Positions 15,358-22,905 of a stretch of 51,562 bases of DNA are shown here, piece after piece. How positions within the stretch are numbered: the stretch's first letter is position 1; every line of letters begins with the position of its first letter. Made by a program: the position numbers and the translations under genes. The notes beneath the pieces are model-generated. The model saw only the letters and a program-made list of their open reading frames with translations. It made no database searches and was not told the origin of the DNA. This DNA is from JBEICQ01 sp046297395 (GTDB lineage Bacteria > Bacteroidota > Bacteroidia > UBA4408): NCBI GenBank assembly GCA_046297395.1, contig JBKCNM010000047.1:1-51562 (forward strand), written 5' to 3'.

Positions 15358-16924
15358 GGGCACAAATTTGATAGATACTTTCAAGTAATGACACTTGATG
15401 ACTGTTCTCGGACATAAAAACACAATCTGAAGAAACATACGAAAGAACCGCCCGGCGGGATTTTTCGCCATTTACCAGATATTTTGTTTTTCCATCATCC
15501 CGATATTGAGAAAAATAGGAATGCGCCTGAGAAGGACTTGTAAGCACAAGTATATCGGGCTTGTTCTGCAGCAAAACCGGTCTCGAAACAGTTTCATAAA
15601 TAACCTCTGAAGTCACGATTGTGTGCTGTGAAAAAATCTTTTTCGCTGTTCCCAAACTGATATTTGAAACCGGCATAAAAACATCTTGCGGTTTATGTTT
15701 TCCCACAAAATCCATCGCAGCATACCCGGGATCCAAGTCTCCTCCCTGATAATCATACGCATAACCCAGTTGGTTAAGTGTATTTGCTGTTCCTTCTCCC
15801 GCGCAAGCAATCTTTTTACCAACCAGGTAGGCAGCATATTCACGAACCATCATTTCAACTGAAGCAGGACTGTTAAAATAAATCCACTCCGCATGATTTA
15901 ATTCTTTTTTCGGCAAGGGTAGGCACTCGATAAATGAATGTTGTTCAATTGAAAAGCCATTGTCATTTAATGAGGATACCAACTGCGAATATCTTCCCGA
16001 TGCCGCACTAATCAACACACGACATGGCTTACAAGAAAACAATATTGCATGTGCCATCGAACTAAGTTCAAGGGGATGGCTAGCACGCACCTTCACCCTC
16101 ATTGGAGCCTTGCTCCCATCTTTAGAATAACTAACCTTCAGATAAAAATCATTGTCCGTTTGTTCACACAAACAACCCAATGGCAACTGACATCCTCCCT
16201 GAAAATAGGAAAGCATGGCCCTTTCGGCTGCAACCTTTTCTGCCATTGATGATTGATGAAGTTTGGCGGTGGCTGTTTTTATTTTTTCATCATTGATCCT
16301 GATTTGCAATGCCAATGCCCCTTGCGCAGGAGCGGGAACCATCTGCAATGAATTCAATTCAAGAAAAATAAAATCATCGTTTAAAAGACCAAGACGATGG
16401 ATACCTGCTGCAGCCAAAAGAATGGCATCAAATTGCTTGTCTCTAAGTTTTTGCAATCGAGTAGGAACATTGCCCCGCACATCCAGTATGTTTACATCTG
16501 GCCTTAACCAGCGTAATTGATTTTTTCTTCTGATGCTTGATGTACCAACCACCGCCTTTTTTTTAAGTTGATAAGGCATGGCCGGATCGAGCGCTTCAGG
16601 GTGTATCACAAGCAAATCGGCAGGAGATTCTCTTGAAAAAATTGCCCCTATTCCCAGGCCATCAGGTTGTGCTGTAGACAAATCCTTGCAAGAATGCACA
16701 GCCAGATCAATTTCATTTGCCAACAAGGCGTCTTCAAGTTCCTTGGTGAAAAAACCCTTGCCTTCCATTTTATCGAAACCAAGATGCTGAATTTGGTCTC
16801 CCCTGGTTTTGATGATTTTTATTTCAACTAGATATCCATGCCCGATAAGTGCCTCGGCAACATGATTGGCTTGCCATAGGGCAAGTTCACTTCCACGCGA
16901 TCCAATGATGATTTTAGTTTGCAT
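15344..16924 (-). CDS. hemCD: Fused porphobilinogen deaminase / uroporphyrinogen-III synthase
   Basis: A 526-residue two-domain protein. Residues 1 to about 295 are HemC: GSRGSELALWQ at the start, catalytic D81 in VHSCKD, GTSSIRR (127-133) and the dipyrromethane-carrying C245 in GGCQLPLG. HemC joins four porphobilinogens into hydroxymethylbilane. Residues from about 300 to the end match HemD in layout (VLISAASGRYSQL, then WIYFNSPASVEMM, IACAGEGTANTL and a late LVLTSPSQAHSYF), which closes the ring to uroporphyrinogen III. HemD is weakly conserved, so the second half rests partly on context. The ATG at 16924 gives the standard HemC N-terminus and overlaps hemA by 11 bp. Fusion allows direct transfer of the unstable hydroxymethylbilane. 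Confidence 0.92.
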   Translation of the reverse strand: MQTKIIIGSRGSELALWQANHVAEALIGHGYLVEIKIIKTRGDQIQHLGFDKMEGKGFFTKELEDALLANEIDLAVHSCKDLSTAQPDGLGIGAIFSRESPADLLVIHPEALDPAMPYQLKKKAVVGTSSIRRKNQLRWLRPDVNILDVRGNVPTRLQKLRDKQFDAILLAAAGIHRLGLLNDDFIFLELNSLQMVPAPAQGALALQIRINDEKIKTATAKLHQSSMAEKVAAERAMLSYFQGGCQLPLGCLCEQTDNDFYLKVSYSKDGSKAPMRVKVRASHPLELSSMAHAILFSCKPCRVLISAASGRYSQLVSSLNDNGFSIEQHSFIECLPLPKKELNHAEWIYFNSPASVEMMVREYAAYLVGKKIACAGEGTANTLNQLGYAYDYQGGDLDPGYAAMDFVGKHKPQDVFMPVSNISLGTAKKIFSQHTIVTSEVIYETVSRPVLLQNKPDILVLTSPSQAHSYFSQYRDDGKTKYLVNGEKSRRAVLSYVSSDCVFMSENSHQVSLLESIYQICAHETH

Positions 16925-18146
16925 CCTGTGCAGCCTGCTCCAACAAAAGCTCCTTGGCTTTTTTAATGGGCAAGGCAATGTACTTCTTTTCCATGTAATC
17001 AAGGATGCGTTCCATCAACATCCTGTTTTGTTCATTCATCTCGCTAATTTCACGAGCAAATACTGTATTTACAGCGGATTCGCGTATTTCGCGAACCATC
17101 TCCGGAACATCCCTGAGGGCCACTTCGAGCGATCGCTCTCTCACCAATCTGCCAAATGCCTCAACAGCTGATTCAATGTGAGGCAAACAATGTTGAATGT
17201 GGGATTTCCGTAACTCGATGTTCTTTTCTGATAACTGTTTTAAGTGAACCAGTGAAATGTAATTATTACCGCAGGTTTCAATCACTAAATCCTCTGCGTC
17301 AGCAGGCATCGCCAAATCAACAAGCAAGGGTATTTCCCGGCTCAGACTGGTCCATTTAGCGAACAATTCATTTGTAATAACAGGAAGCTCCGACCCGGTA
17401 CATGAGATGACCAAATTAAAGTCCTTGGGCATTTCATGTCTGTTTTTCCATGACATAAAACTGCAACCTGTATGTTCTGAGAGCGCTAGGGCTTTGGTAT
17501 CCGTTCGGTTGGTAACAACGATGTTAGAAAACCCATTGCGGATAAGCAGCCTCACCATATTCGTGTTTGTATTTCCGGCGCCCACGATAAGAATGCGTGC
17601 GTCTGAGGGAGCAAACCGTTTTTTGATTTCCGTAAATGCAAGAGAAACCACCGAAACCGGCTTTTTAGCAATGTTTGTGTGCGTGTATATATGCTTTGCC
17701 GTTTCAATGCTGCGTTTCACAAGTAAACGGATAAAGTCCCCGGAAAGGCCCATGTCTCTGGCTTCTTCATGGGCTTTACGCACTTGTGTAATGATTTCCC
17801 TCTCGCCGATAACCATGGAATTGAGGGAGGATGTTGTTGAAAAAAAATGTCTCACCGCATCACTGCCTGAGTATACAGCTGCACCTCTCGCAAGCACAGC
17901 CACTTCGTCAGCCGTTAGGGCATGGTTAAGCGACAAGGCGGTTTTGTAAGGACAAGGTTTATCGGTAGATACAAACAAACACTCAATCCGGTTACAGGTG
18001 GCCAGATACATCAATTCCGTTGCGTTGTTTTTTTCAAGCAACAAGGGAAGATTGTTTTTTTTCTGCTCAGGGGACTGGAACAATCTGCCTAAAATAGGCA
18101 GTGGCAGCCGTTCAAAGTGAAAAGAAACCAGGTGAAAACGATTCAT
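16914..18146 (-). CDS. hemA: Glutamyl-tRNA reductase
   Basis: A 410-residue enzyme that reduces glutamyl-tRNA with NADPH to glutamate-1-semialdehyde, the committed step of C5-pathway tetrapyrrole synthesis. The catalytic Cys is C51 in LATCNRIE, followed by the substrate region NSMVIGEREIITQVRKA, the NADPH-binding ILIVGAGNTN and the C-terminal dimerisation helices. It starts the hemA-hemCD-hemB unit; hemL, which acts next, is not in the window. A -7 match (18213-18206) inside a large inverted repeat lies about 60 bp upstream and overlaps the stop of the WYL regulator gene, so both read-through and a separate regulated promoter are possible. Confidence 0.96.
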   Translation of the reverse strand: MNRFHLVSFHFERLPLPILGRLFQSPEQKKNNLPLLLEKNNATELMYLATCNRIECLFVSTDKPCPYKTALSLNHALTADEVAVLARGAAVYSGSDAVRHFFSTTSSLNSMVIGEREIITQVRKAHEEARDMGLSGDFIRLLVKRSIETAKHIYTHTNIAKKPVSVVSLAFTEIKKRFAPSDARILIVGAGNTNTNMVRLLIRNGFSNIVVTNRTDTKALALSEHTGCSFMSWKNRHEMPKDFNLVISCTGSELPVITNELFAKWTSLSREIPLLVDLAMPADAEDLVIETCGNNYISLVHLKQLSEKNIELRKSHIQHCLPHIESAVEAFGRLVRERSLEVALRDVPEMVREIRESAVNTVFAREISEMNEQNRMLMERILDYMEKKYIALPIKKAKELLLEQAAQDAN

Positions 18147-18194
18147 TTAGGTGCGCAAATTTCTCATGTATCCCTGTCTGATTTGTCACACGAA

Positions 18195-18226
18195 TGTCAG
18201 ACCCTCAAATTTATTGAGGTTTGACA
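18195..18226. promoter_or_regulatory. Imperfect palindrome over the hemA -7 element
   Basis: Outer arms TGTCA (18195-18199) and TGACA (18222-18226) and inner arms CCTCAA (18203-18208) and TTGAGG (18214-18219) form a two-step inverted repeat. On the minus strand its centre contains TAAATTTG (18213-18206), an exact -7 match directed at hemA. The stop codon of the WYL regulator gene lies in the same centre. An operator for a dimeric regulator or an RNA hairpin would both fit; there is no T-run. Confidence 0.45.
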
Positions 18227-19230
18227 TGATACGATTGGACAATCCCTGCTGCCTCTGCAGCAACTTTTTCTGCGAGTGAAAGTGGTGAGAGCACCCTGCA
18301 ATTTTGACCCCAGCCAAGGATAAAATTAACCAGTTCGCGGTTTGGAATTAACAGATAGGAAAAAATCACGCCGGAGGCATCCTCCATCTCAATTTTCTGG
18401 CTGGAATGCAAAGGCTTTGTCATGAGGTAATGGGCGGCCTTGTGGTCAAAAAGCAGCTGGATTTCGGAAGGTGATTCCTCCCCCACTGATACCCCATAAA
18501 CATGATTGAAATAGGATGAAAAGTCAAACTCACTTCCGGGGGCAACCACTCCTGTTTCATGGATTTCAATAATCCTGTCGAAAGCAAAAACCCTTGGAGT
18601 AGTGGTACCCTTGAGAAGGGCTACCAAATACCAGCGATTGTCAAACTCTTTGACCAATCCCGGTTGAATCTGATACCACGATGGTTCCTGACCAAATTTA
18701 CGATACAACATTTTTGCGCTTTTCTCTTCCCTGATGAGCCTTAAAACGGGGATAATCCAGTTATTGCCCTCCTGGGCCGGCCATTCTTCCTGCTGAATAA
18801 TCACCCGGTCCACTGACTGGTCTATCATTTGTCGGTTGATGTTCAGTCCATTGCGTATTTTATCAATGGCCTGTTGGAGAGGAGCAAACCCGCGGATATT
18901 CCGATAGGCATCGAGCATTTGCATGGCCAAATCGAGCGCCTCATGGTCCTGCTCCTTGAGCCTTATGAACTTCCCGATCGTGTACCCTTTTTCGGTATAA
19001 TAGTATCCGTTGTGGCTCCTGCTAAATTCAATTGGCGCATAAAAACCTAAAACCTCTGAATTGCGCATCTCCTGGAGATCATAATCCAATTGGCGTTCAG
19101 AAATTTCTTGGCCGGAAGCATTTTGTATATGCTCAAGTATATCTTGCCTCGACGGATAGGGTTTGTAGGGATTTCCAATGCATCTGTCGATGAGCAAATA
19201 CCTGTAAAATGTGAACTTGTAACTCGCCAT
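18211..19230 (-). CDS. WYL-domain transcriptional regulator
   Basis: A 339-residue DNA-binding protein with an N-terminal winged-helix region (YRYLLIDRCIGNP, ISERQLDYDLQEMR) and a C-terminal WYL domain around residues 170-260, including DNRWYLVALLKG and a downstream segment VFAFDRIIEIHET. WYL proteins sense nucleic-acid or small ligands and regulate stress, phage-defence and DNA-repair genes in various bacteria. No defence genes are visible here; the direct downstream neighbour is hemA, 64 bp away on the same strand. A divergent gene of unknown function starts at about 19285. Whether it controls hemA, itself or something distant cannot be told. Confidence 0.85.
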   Translation of the reverse strand: MASYKFTFYRYLLIDRCIGNPYKPYPSRQDILEHIQNASGQEISERQLDYDLQEMRNSEVLGFYAPIEFSRSHNGYYYTEKGYTIGKFIRLKEQDHEALDLAMQMLDAYRNIRGFAPLQQAIDKIRNGLNINRQMIDQSVDRVIIQQEEWPAQEGNNWIIPVLRLIREEKSAKMLYRKFGQEPSWYQIQPGLVKEFDNRWYLVALLKGTTTPRVFAFDRIIEIHETGVVAPGSEFDFSSYFNHVYGVSVGEESPSEIQLLFDHKAAHYLMTKPLHSSQKIEMEDASGVIFSYLLIPNRELVNFILGWGQNCRVLSPLSLAEKVAAEAAGIVQSYHVKPQ

Positions 19231-19284
19231 TGCCTTGCAATGTTAATCAAATGCCTTTACCCGAAGGCCGGAAGCAGGCGACAA

Positions 19285-19731
19285 ATGAATTTTATTTTTC
19301 TGGTTATCAATATTTTAACTATTTATTTTTTCAACGCAGCCCCATTGCGTTGGGCAGGAGAAAATTTGTTCCCGATAAGCAAACAAAGCCTTATGAAATT
19401 GCAAACAAGCCTCAGACAAGCCATCGGAAGCAGAGAAATCAAAGCATGTCCCCAATGGAAGTATTACATCAGCAAAGGAGTGAAACCCTCTAAAACAGCG
19501 GTAAAACTGACCGATGACCAAGCGCATCGGTGGTTGAGAAAAATAACCGGGAATTCCGAATGCCTTTCTGTATGGGAGCCCCAGTTTGTAACACGGGAAT
19601 TGATGGTTCACTTTACACCTGCAGGATTTGGTTGGATGGAGATTGTATTGTTTCATCCGGAAGGACATCTTGAGGGGTACTTTCTGAAACAACTTGAACT
19701 GCTTAACAGAACAGGAAAGGCAGCGGCATGA
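19285..19731 (+). CDS. Hypothetical protein, start uncertain
   Basis: I do not recognise this protein. From the ATG at 19285 it has 148 residues, starting with a hydrophobic stretch (MNFIFLVINILTIYFF) and continuing as a soluble basic domain with conserved-looking aromatic residues (PQWKYYISKG, DDQAHRWLRKITG, FGWMEIVLFHPEGHLEGYF). An in-frame ATG at 19393 would drop the hydrophobic part and give a 112-residue cytoplasmic protein; I cannot decide between them. The gene is divergent from the WYL regulator gene. The amino-acid composition looks like a real protein rather than a chance frame. Confidence 0.5.
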   Translation: MNFIFLVINILTIYFFNAAPLRWAGENLFPISKQSLMKLQTSLRQAIGSREIKACPQWKYYISKGVKPSKTAVKLTDDQAHRWLRKITGNSECLSVWEPQFVTRELMVHFTPAGFGWMEIVLFHPEGHLEGYFLKQLELLNRTGKAAA

Positions 19732-19878
19732 TGGGTATCCTAAAAAGGTGCTGGCGCGCCATGCATCTTTTTTCGATAGGATGGCTTCCTGATGCTCTAT
19801 TCATCCTCCCGGAAAGTTGATATGATTTTCTTGAAAAGACTCATACTTAAAATAAGCATACTCGGTAAGGAAGTAAAG

Positions 19879-20238
19879 TCAACTTGTAATTAGCGCAAGG
19901 ATGGTTCCTTGCCTGATATAGCCCACATCGTAACAATAGTATATATGTTTACCGTTTCTGTGCGTCACACAATGGGTATAAAAACGAGGATCAAATCCTT
20001 TGATGTGAAGTTCTTCAAGGTTTACTTGAATCATCTGCTCCCGCAGCTGCTTCTGAAGGATATTGCGGTTTCTCCTCAGGATGGTGTTAATCTGCTTTAC
20101 CCTGTCGAGCCTGAGAATACTGGTGCGATTATTAAATAAGCTCTTGCAATGATCGTTGCAGAATTTCTTATCTGCTCTTCCCCAGAGCGGTTTTCCGCAT
20201 TCAGGGCATTTTTTGTGTTCACAACTCTCCATAAACAT
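19879..20238 (-). CDS. Small zinc-ribbon protein of unknown function
   Basis: A 119-residue basic protein. The N-terminus carries a likely zinc site: CPECGKPLWGRADKKFCNDHC, here CPECG then FCNDHC, giving four Cys in two knuckles. A Lys/Arg-rich helical part follows (VKQINTILRRNRNILQKQ), and the end contains YYCYDVGYI. The architecture suggests nucleic-acid binding, but this is inference; the family is a conserved unknown in Bacteroidota as far as I can recall. Starts at 20238 or 20232 are both possible. A bulged palindrome lies just upstream at 20248-20267. Confidence 0.72.
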   Translation of the reverse strand: MFMESCEHKKCPECGKPLWGRADKKFCNDHCKSLFNNRTSILRLDRVKQINTILRRNRNILQKQLREQMIQVNLEELHIKGFDPRFYTHCVTHRNGKHIYYCYDVGYIRQGTILALITS

Positions 20239-20247
20239 ATGTTGGCT

Positions 20248-20267
20248 AGGTATAAAATATTTTACCT
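20248..20267. repeat. AT-rich palindrome upstream of the zinc-ribbon gene
   Basis: The 20-base stretch from AGGTA to TACCT is a perfect palindrome except for one extra T at 20253. A second palindrome, AACATATGTT, overlaps the start codon region (20234-20243). Both could bind a dimeric repressor, possibly the gene's own product, but that is speculation. Confidence 0.35.
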
Positions 20268-20355
20268 CGAAAGTAATTCATCTCTTTCCTTACACATTCC
20301 TCCGAGGGTTGAAATTTGGTTGTTGTGAAAAAAATTTCCTTATCAGACCAAGAGC

Positions 20356-20369
20356 GTTACTTTTGTAAC
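20356..20369 (+). promoter_or_regulatory. -7 element inside inverted repeat GTTAC-TTTT-GTAAC, upstream of the E2 gene
   Basis: TACTTTTG (20358-20365) matches TAnnTTTG exactly and is embedded in a perfect 5-bp inverted repeat (20356-20360 and 20365-20369). The ATG of the E2 gene is 17 bases further on. There is no TTG at standard spacing, which could mean an activator is needed. Confidence 0.45.
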
Positions 20370-20385
20370 ATCATTCCTTCATTTC

Positions 20386-21618
20386 ATGATCATAGAACAA
20401 AAAGTTCCAAGCCCGGGTGAATCCATCTCGGAAGTAGTGATTGCACGCTGGCTTAAAAAGCCCGGTGATTTGGTGAACAAAGACGATGAATTATGTGAAA
20501 TTGATTCCGACAAAGCCACACTCACAGTGAATGCCGAGGATGGCGGAAAATTTGAACCCAAGGCTTCAGAAGGCGATACAGTTAAGGTAGGTTCTGTTAT
20601 ATGTACCATCGACACATCCGTGAAGGTGGAGGCAAAACCTGCTGCCGCTGCTGCTCCGGCTCCTGATACCAAAAAGACGGCTCCTGCTGTAATGCCTGCT
20701 CCTCAAACAAGCAACTATGCAGCGGGCACACCTTCCCCGGCCGCAAAAAAAATCATGGATGAGAACAAAATCTCCCAACAAGCAGTAAAGGCGGGTGGCA
20801 AAGGCGGACGAATCACAAAAGGAGATGTGTTGTCAGCCTTGGCATCCGGTTTTGTGCATGATGCTCCGCAAGGGCCCGATCCGATGGAAAGATTGGCAGA
20901 GAGAAGCAAACTCAGTCCCCTGAGAAAAAAATTGTCCCAGCGACTTGTTTCTGTAAAAAATGAAACGGCCATGCTCACTACTTTCAATGAGATTGACATG
21001 TCGGCCGTAATGGAACTACGAAAAAAATTCAAAGAAAAATTTTCAGAAAAACATTCAGTAGGCTTAGGCTTCATGGGCTTTTTCACAAAAGCGGTAACCG
21101 AAGCGCTAATGGCTTTCCCCGCAGTGAATGCGATGATTGACGGGGACGAAATTGTCTATCACAAATATGCTGATATTGGTATAGCTGTGAGCGCTCCAAA
21201 AGGACTCGTGGTACCGGTCATTCGTAATGCCGAGAGCATGTCGCTGGCACAAATTGAGTCGGCCATCCGTGAACTTGCTACAAAAGCCCGTGAAAACAAA
21301 ATTACCATAGAAGACATGACAGGTGGAACTTTTACCATCACAAACGGCGGTGTCTTTGGAAGCATGATGAGCACACCCATCATCAATCCTCCGCAAAGTG
21401 CCATATTAGGAATGCACAATGTGGTTGAGCGTCCGGTGGCAATAAACGGACAAATTCTAATCAGGCCCATCATGTATGTTGCTCTCAGCTATGACCACAG
21501 AATCATTGACGGAAGAGAATCTGTTGGCTTTTTGGTAAAAGTAAAGGAGATGATTGAGAACCCTGCCAAGCTGCTGTTTGGTGGAAAAGATCCTTCCGAA
21601 GTATTGCTCGGATTATAA
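20386..21618 (+). CDS. sucB: Dihydrolipoamide acyltransferase E2 (2-oxoglutarate dehydrogenase type)
   Basis: A 410-residue core subunit of a 2-oxoacid dehydrogenase complex. It has one lipoyl domain with the lipoylated K43 in EIDSDKAT, a Pro/Ala linker, a peripheral-subunit-binding domain (about 117-155, SPAAKKIMDENK ... GGRITKGDVL) and the catalytic acyltransferase domain with H371 and D375 in SYDHRIIDGRE. The single lipoyl domain, the N-terminus and the C-terminal LLFGGKDPSEVLLGL fit the succinyl-transferring enzyme of the TCA cycle better than the pyruvate type. E1 (sucA) and E3 are not adjacent, so the complex is encoded at more than one site. The promoter has an unusual palindromic -7 region. 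Confidence 0.93.
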   Translation: MIIEQKVPSPGESISEVVIARWLKKPGDLVNKDDELCEIDSDKATLTVNAEDGGKFEPKASEGDTVKVGSVICTIDTSVKVEAKPAAAAAPAPDTKKTAPAVMPAPQTSNYAAGTPSPAAKKIMDENKISQQAVKAGGKGGRITKGDVLSALASGFVHDAPQGPDPMERLAERSKLSPLRKKLSQRLVSVKNETAMLTTFNEIDMSAVMELRKKFKEKFSEKHSVGLGFMGFFTKAVTEALMAFPAVNAMIDGDEIVYHKYADIGIAVSAPKGLVVPVIRNAESMSLAQIESAIRELATKARENKITIEDMTGGTFTITNGGVFGSMMSTPIINPPQSAILGMHNVVERPVAINGQILIRPIMYVALSYDHRIIDGRESVGFLVKVKEMIENPAKLLFGGKDPSEVLLGL

Positions 21619-21645
21619 TTGACATGGATGAACAATTCTTGTTAA

Positions 21646-22461
21646 TTATGATTTTGTAAGTGAGAAATCGTCTGCATCCATCATGGCCGGAAATGCCTTT
21701 CTGTAACTCAATAACTCAGTGCGAGACAAACTAATCAGCTCCACCGATTCAGAACCATCGAGAAAAGGCAAGAGTGCATTCCCTAAAAACCCAAATACAG
21801 CTGAATCGCCTGCATAGTCGATTCCGTATCCATCGGTTCCTACCCTGTTCAATCCTGCTACATAAACTTGGTTTTCTACTGCACGGGCGGGCAAGAGTGC
21901 TTTCCATGCCGTTCTTCTCTTTTCAGGCCAATTGGCTACATAAATAAGCAAATCATAGTCGTATTCTCCGGTTTCTAAGCGATTTCTGCTCCAAACCGGG
22001 AAGCGGAGATCATAGCATATTTGTGGCATTATTTTCCATCCCCTAAAAGAAAAAACAACCTGTGATTTTCCTCCTGTAAACACTTCATGTTCTCCTGCCA
22101 TACGAAACATATGTCTTTTGTCATAAAAATGATATCCTCCATCCGGCTCAACCCAAAAGAAACGATTGAAGAAAAATCCTTTGTCTGCAACCATCACACT
22201 TCCGCAAATGGCAGCATCTGTATTTTTTGCGATGGGGATCATCCATTCCAGAACAACTTCCGGTGAAAGGGCATGTTGGATATTCATGCTAAATCCGGTG
22301 GTGCACATCTCCGGTAAAATCCATACATCGGCCTTTTTCTGGGACTGATTGATGAGTTGGGTGAAGTGCAGGCAGTTTTTGGTTGGATCTTCCCAAAATA
22401 GAACAGACTGAACGAGTCCAATGACCAAATCTGATTGGGCTTCGGCAATTATTTGTGACAT
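21646..22461 (-). CDS. Omega-amidase / nitrilase-family carbon-nitrogen hydrolase
   Basis: A 271-residue cytoplasmic enzyme with the nitrilase triad: E51 in LPEMCTTGF, K115 in YDKRHMF and C149 in PQICYDLRFP. The CYDLRFPVW context and ILPEM start are those of the omega-amidase branch (YafV/Nit2), which hydrolyses alpha-ketoglutaramate or alpha-ketosuccinamate to the ketoacid and ammonia. This removes toxic products of glutamine transamination, for example in methionine salvage. It converges on sucB with a 27-bp gap and is divergent from groES. A -7 match on the minus strand, TAGTTTTG (22476-22469), ends seven bases before the ATG, so the mRNA may be nearly leaderless. Confidence 0.88.
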   Translation of the reverse strand: MSQIIAEAQSDLVIGLVQSVLFWEDPTKNCLHFTQLINQSQKKADVWILPEMCTTGFSMNIQHALSPEVVLEWMIPIAKNTDAAICGSVMVADKGFFFNRFFWVEPDGGYHFYDKRHMFRMAGEHEVFTGGKSQVVFSFRGWKIMPQICYDLRFPVWSRNRLETGEYDYDLLIYVANWPEKRRTAWKALLPARAVENQVYVAGLNRVGTDGYGIDYAGDSAVFGFLGNALLPFLDGSESVELISLSRTELLSYRKAFPAMMDADDFSLTKS

Positions 22462-22468
22462 AATGCAT

Positions 22469-22476
22469 CAAAACTA
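22469..22476 (-). promoter_or_regulatory. -7 promoter element of the omega-amidase gene
   Basis: Minus-strand TAGTTTTG matches TAnnTTTG exactly and ends seven bases before the ATG at 22461. No TTG at ideal distance is seen. Confidence 0.4.
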
Positions 22477-22600
22477 CTGCCATTTAATCATTAAAACCCG
22501 GCTCTTGGCTGAAAAAATGTCAAAAACAGATGGGAAAAATTGCTTGGCATCATTTTGGCTTAAGGTGCACGCGAATGTCGAACTTACAAAAAAACAAACT

Positions 22601-22876
22601 ATGGCAGTAAAATTAAAACCACTGGCCGACAGGGTGCTCGTGGAAGCAGCCCCGGCCGAAGAGAAAACAGCAGGTGGAATCATTATTCCTGACACTGCAA
22701 AGGAAAAACCCCAGCGTGGCAAAGTGATTGCCGTTGGAGGAGGCAAAAAAGACGAGCCAATGACCGTAAAGGTGGGCGACACTGTGCTTTATGGAAAATA
22801 TGCCGGCACAGAAATCAACATCGAAGGAAAAGATCTTCTCATCATGAGAGAATCCGACATCTTCGCAATTCTCTAA
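22601..22876 (+). CDS. groES: Co-chaperonin GroES
   Basis: A 91-residue lid protein of the GroEL folding chamber. Typical features are KLKPLADRVLVE at the start, the mobile loop EEKTAGGIIIPDTAKEKPQ that touches GroEL, and GKYAGTEINIEGKDLLIMRE near the end. The frame is open to 22421 but the ATG at 22601 (MAVKLKPL) is the family start. It is 29 bp before groEL. No CIRCE element is visible upstream, so HrcA control is not indicated; the only promoter-like sequence is a weak -7 match near 22547. Confidence 0.98.
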   Translation: MAVKLKPLADRVLVEAAPAEEKTAGGIIIPDTAKEKPQRGKVIAVGGGKKDEPMTVKVGDTVLYGKYAGTEINIEGKDLLIMRESDIFAIL

Positions 22877-22905
22877 CCCATTCATCAACCAAAAAAATCT
22901 CAATC

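Noticed and set aside
22421..22600. 60-codon upstream extension of groES
   Set aside because: Family start is the ATG at 22601; the extension lies in the divergent promoter region and has no homology I recognise.
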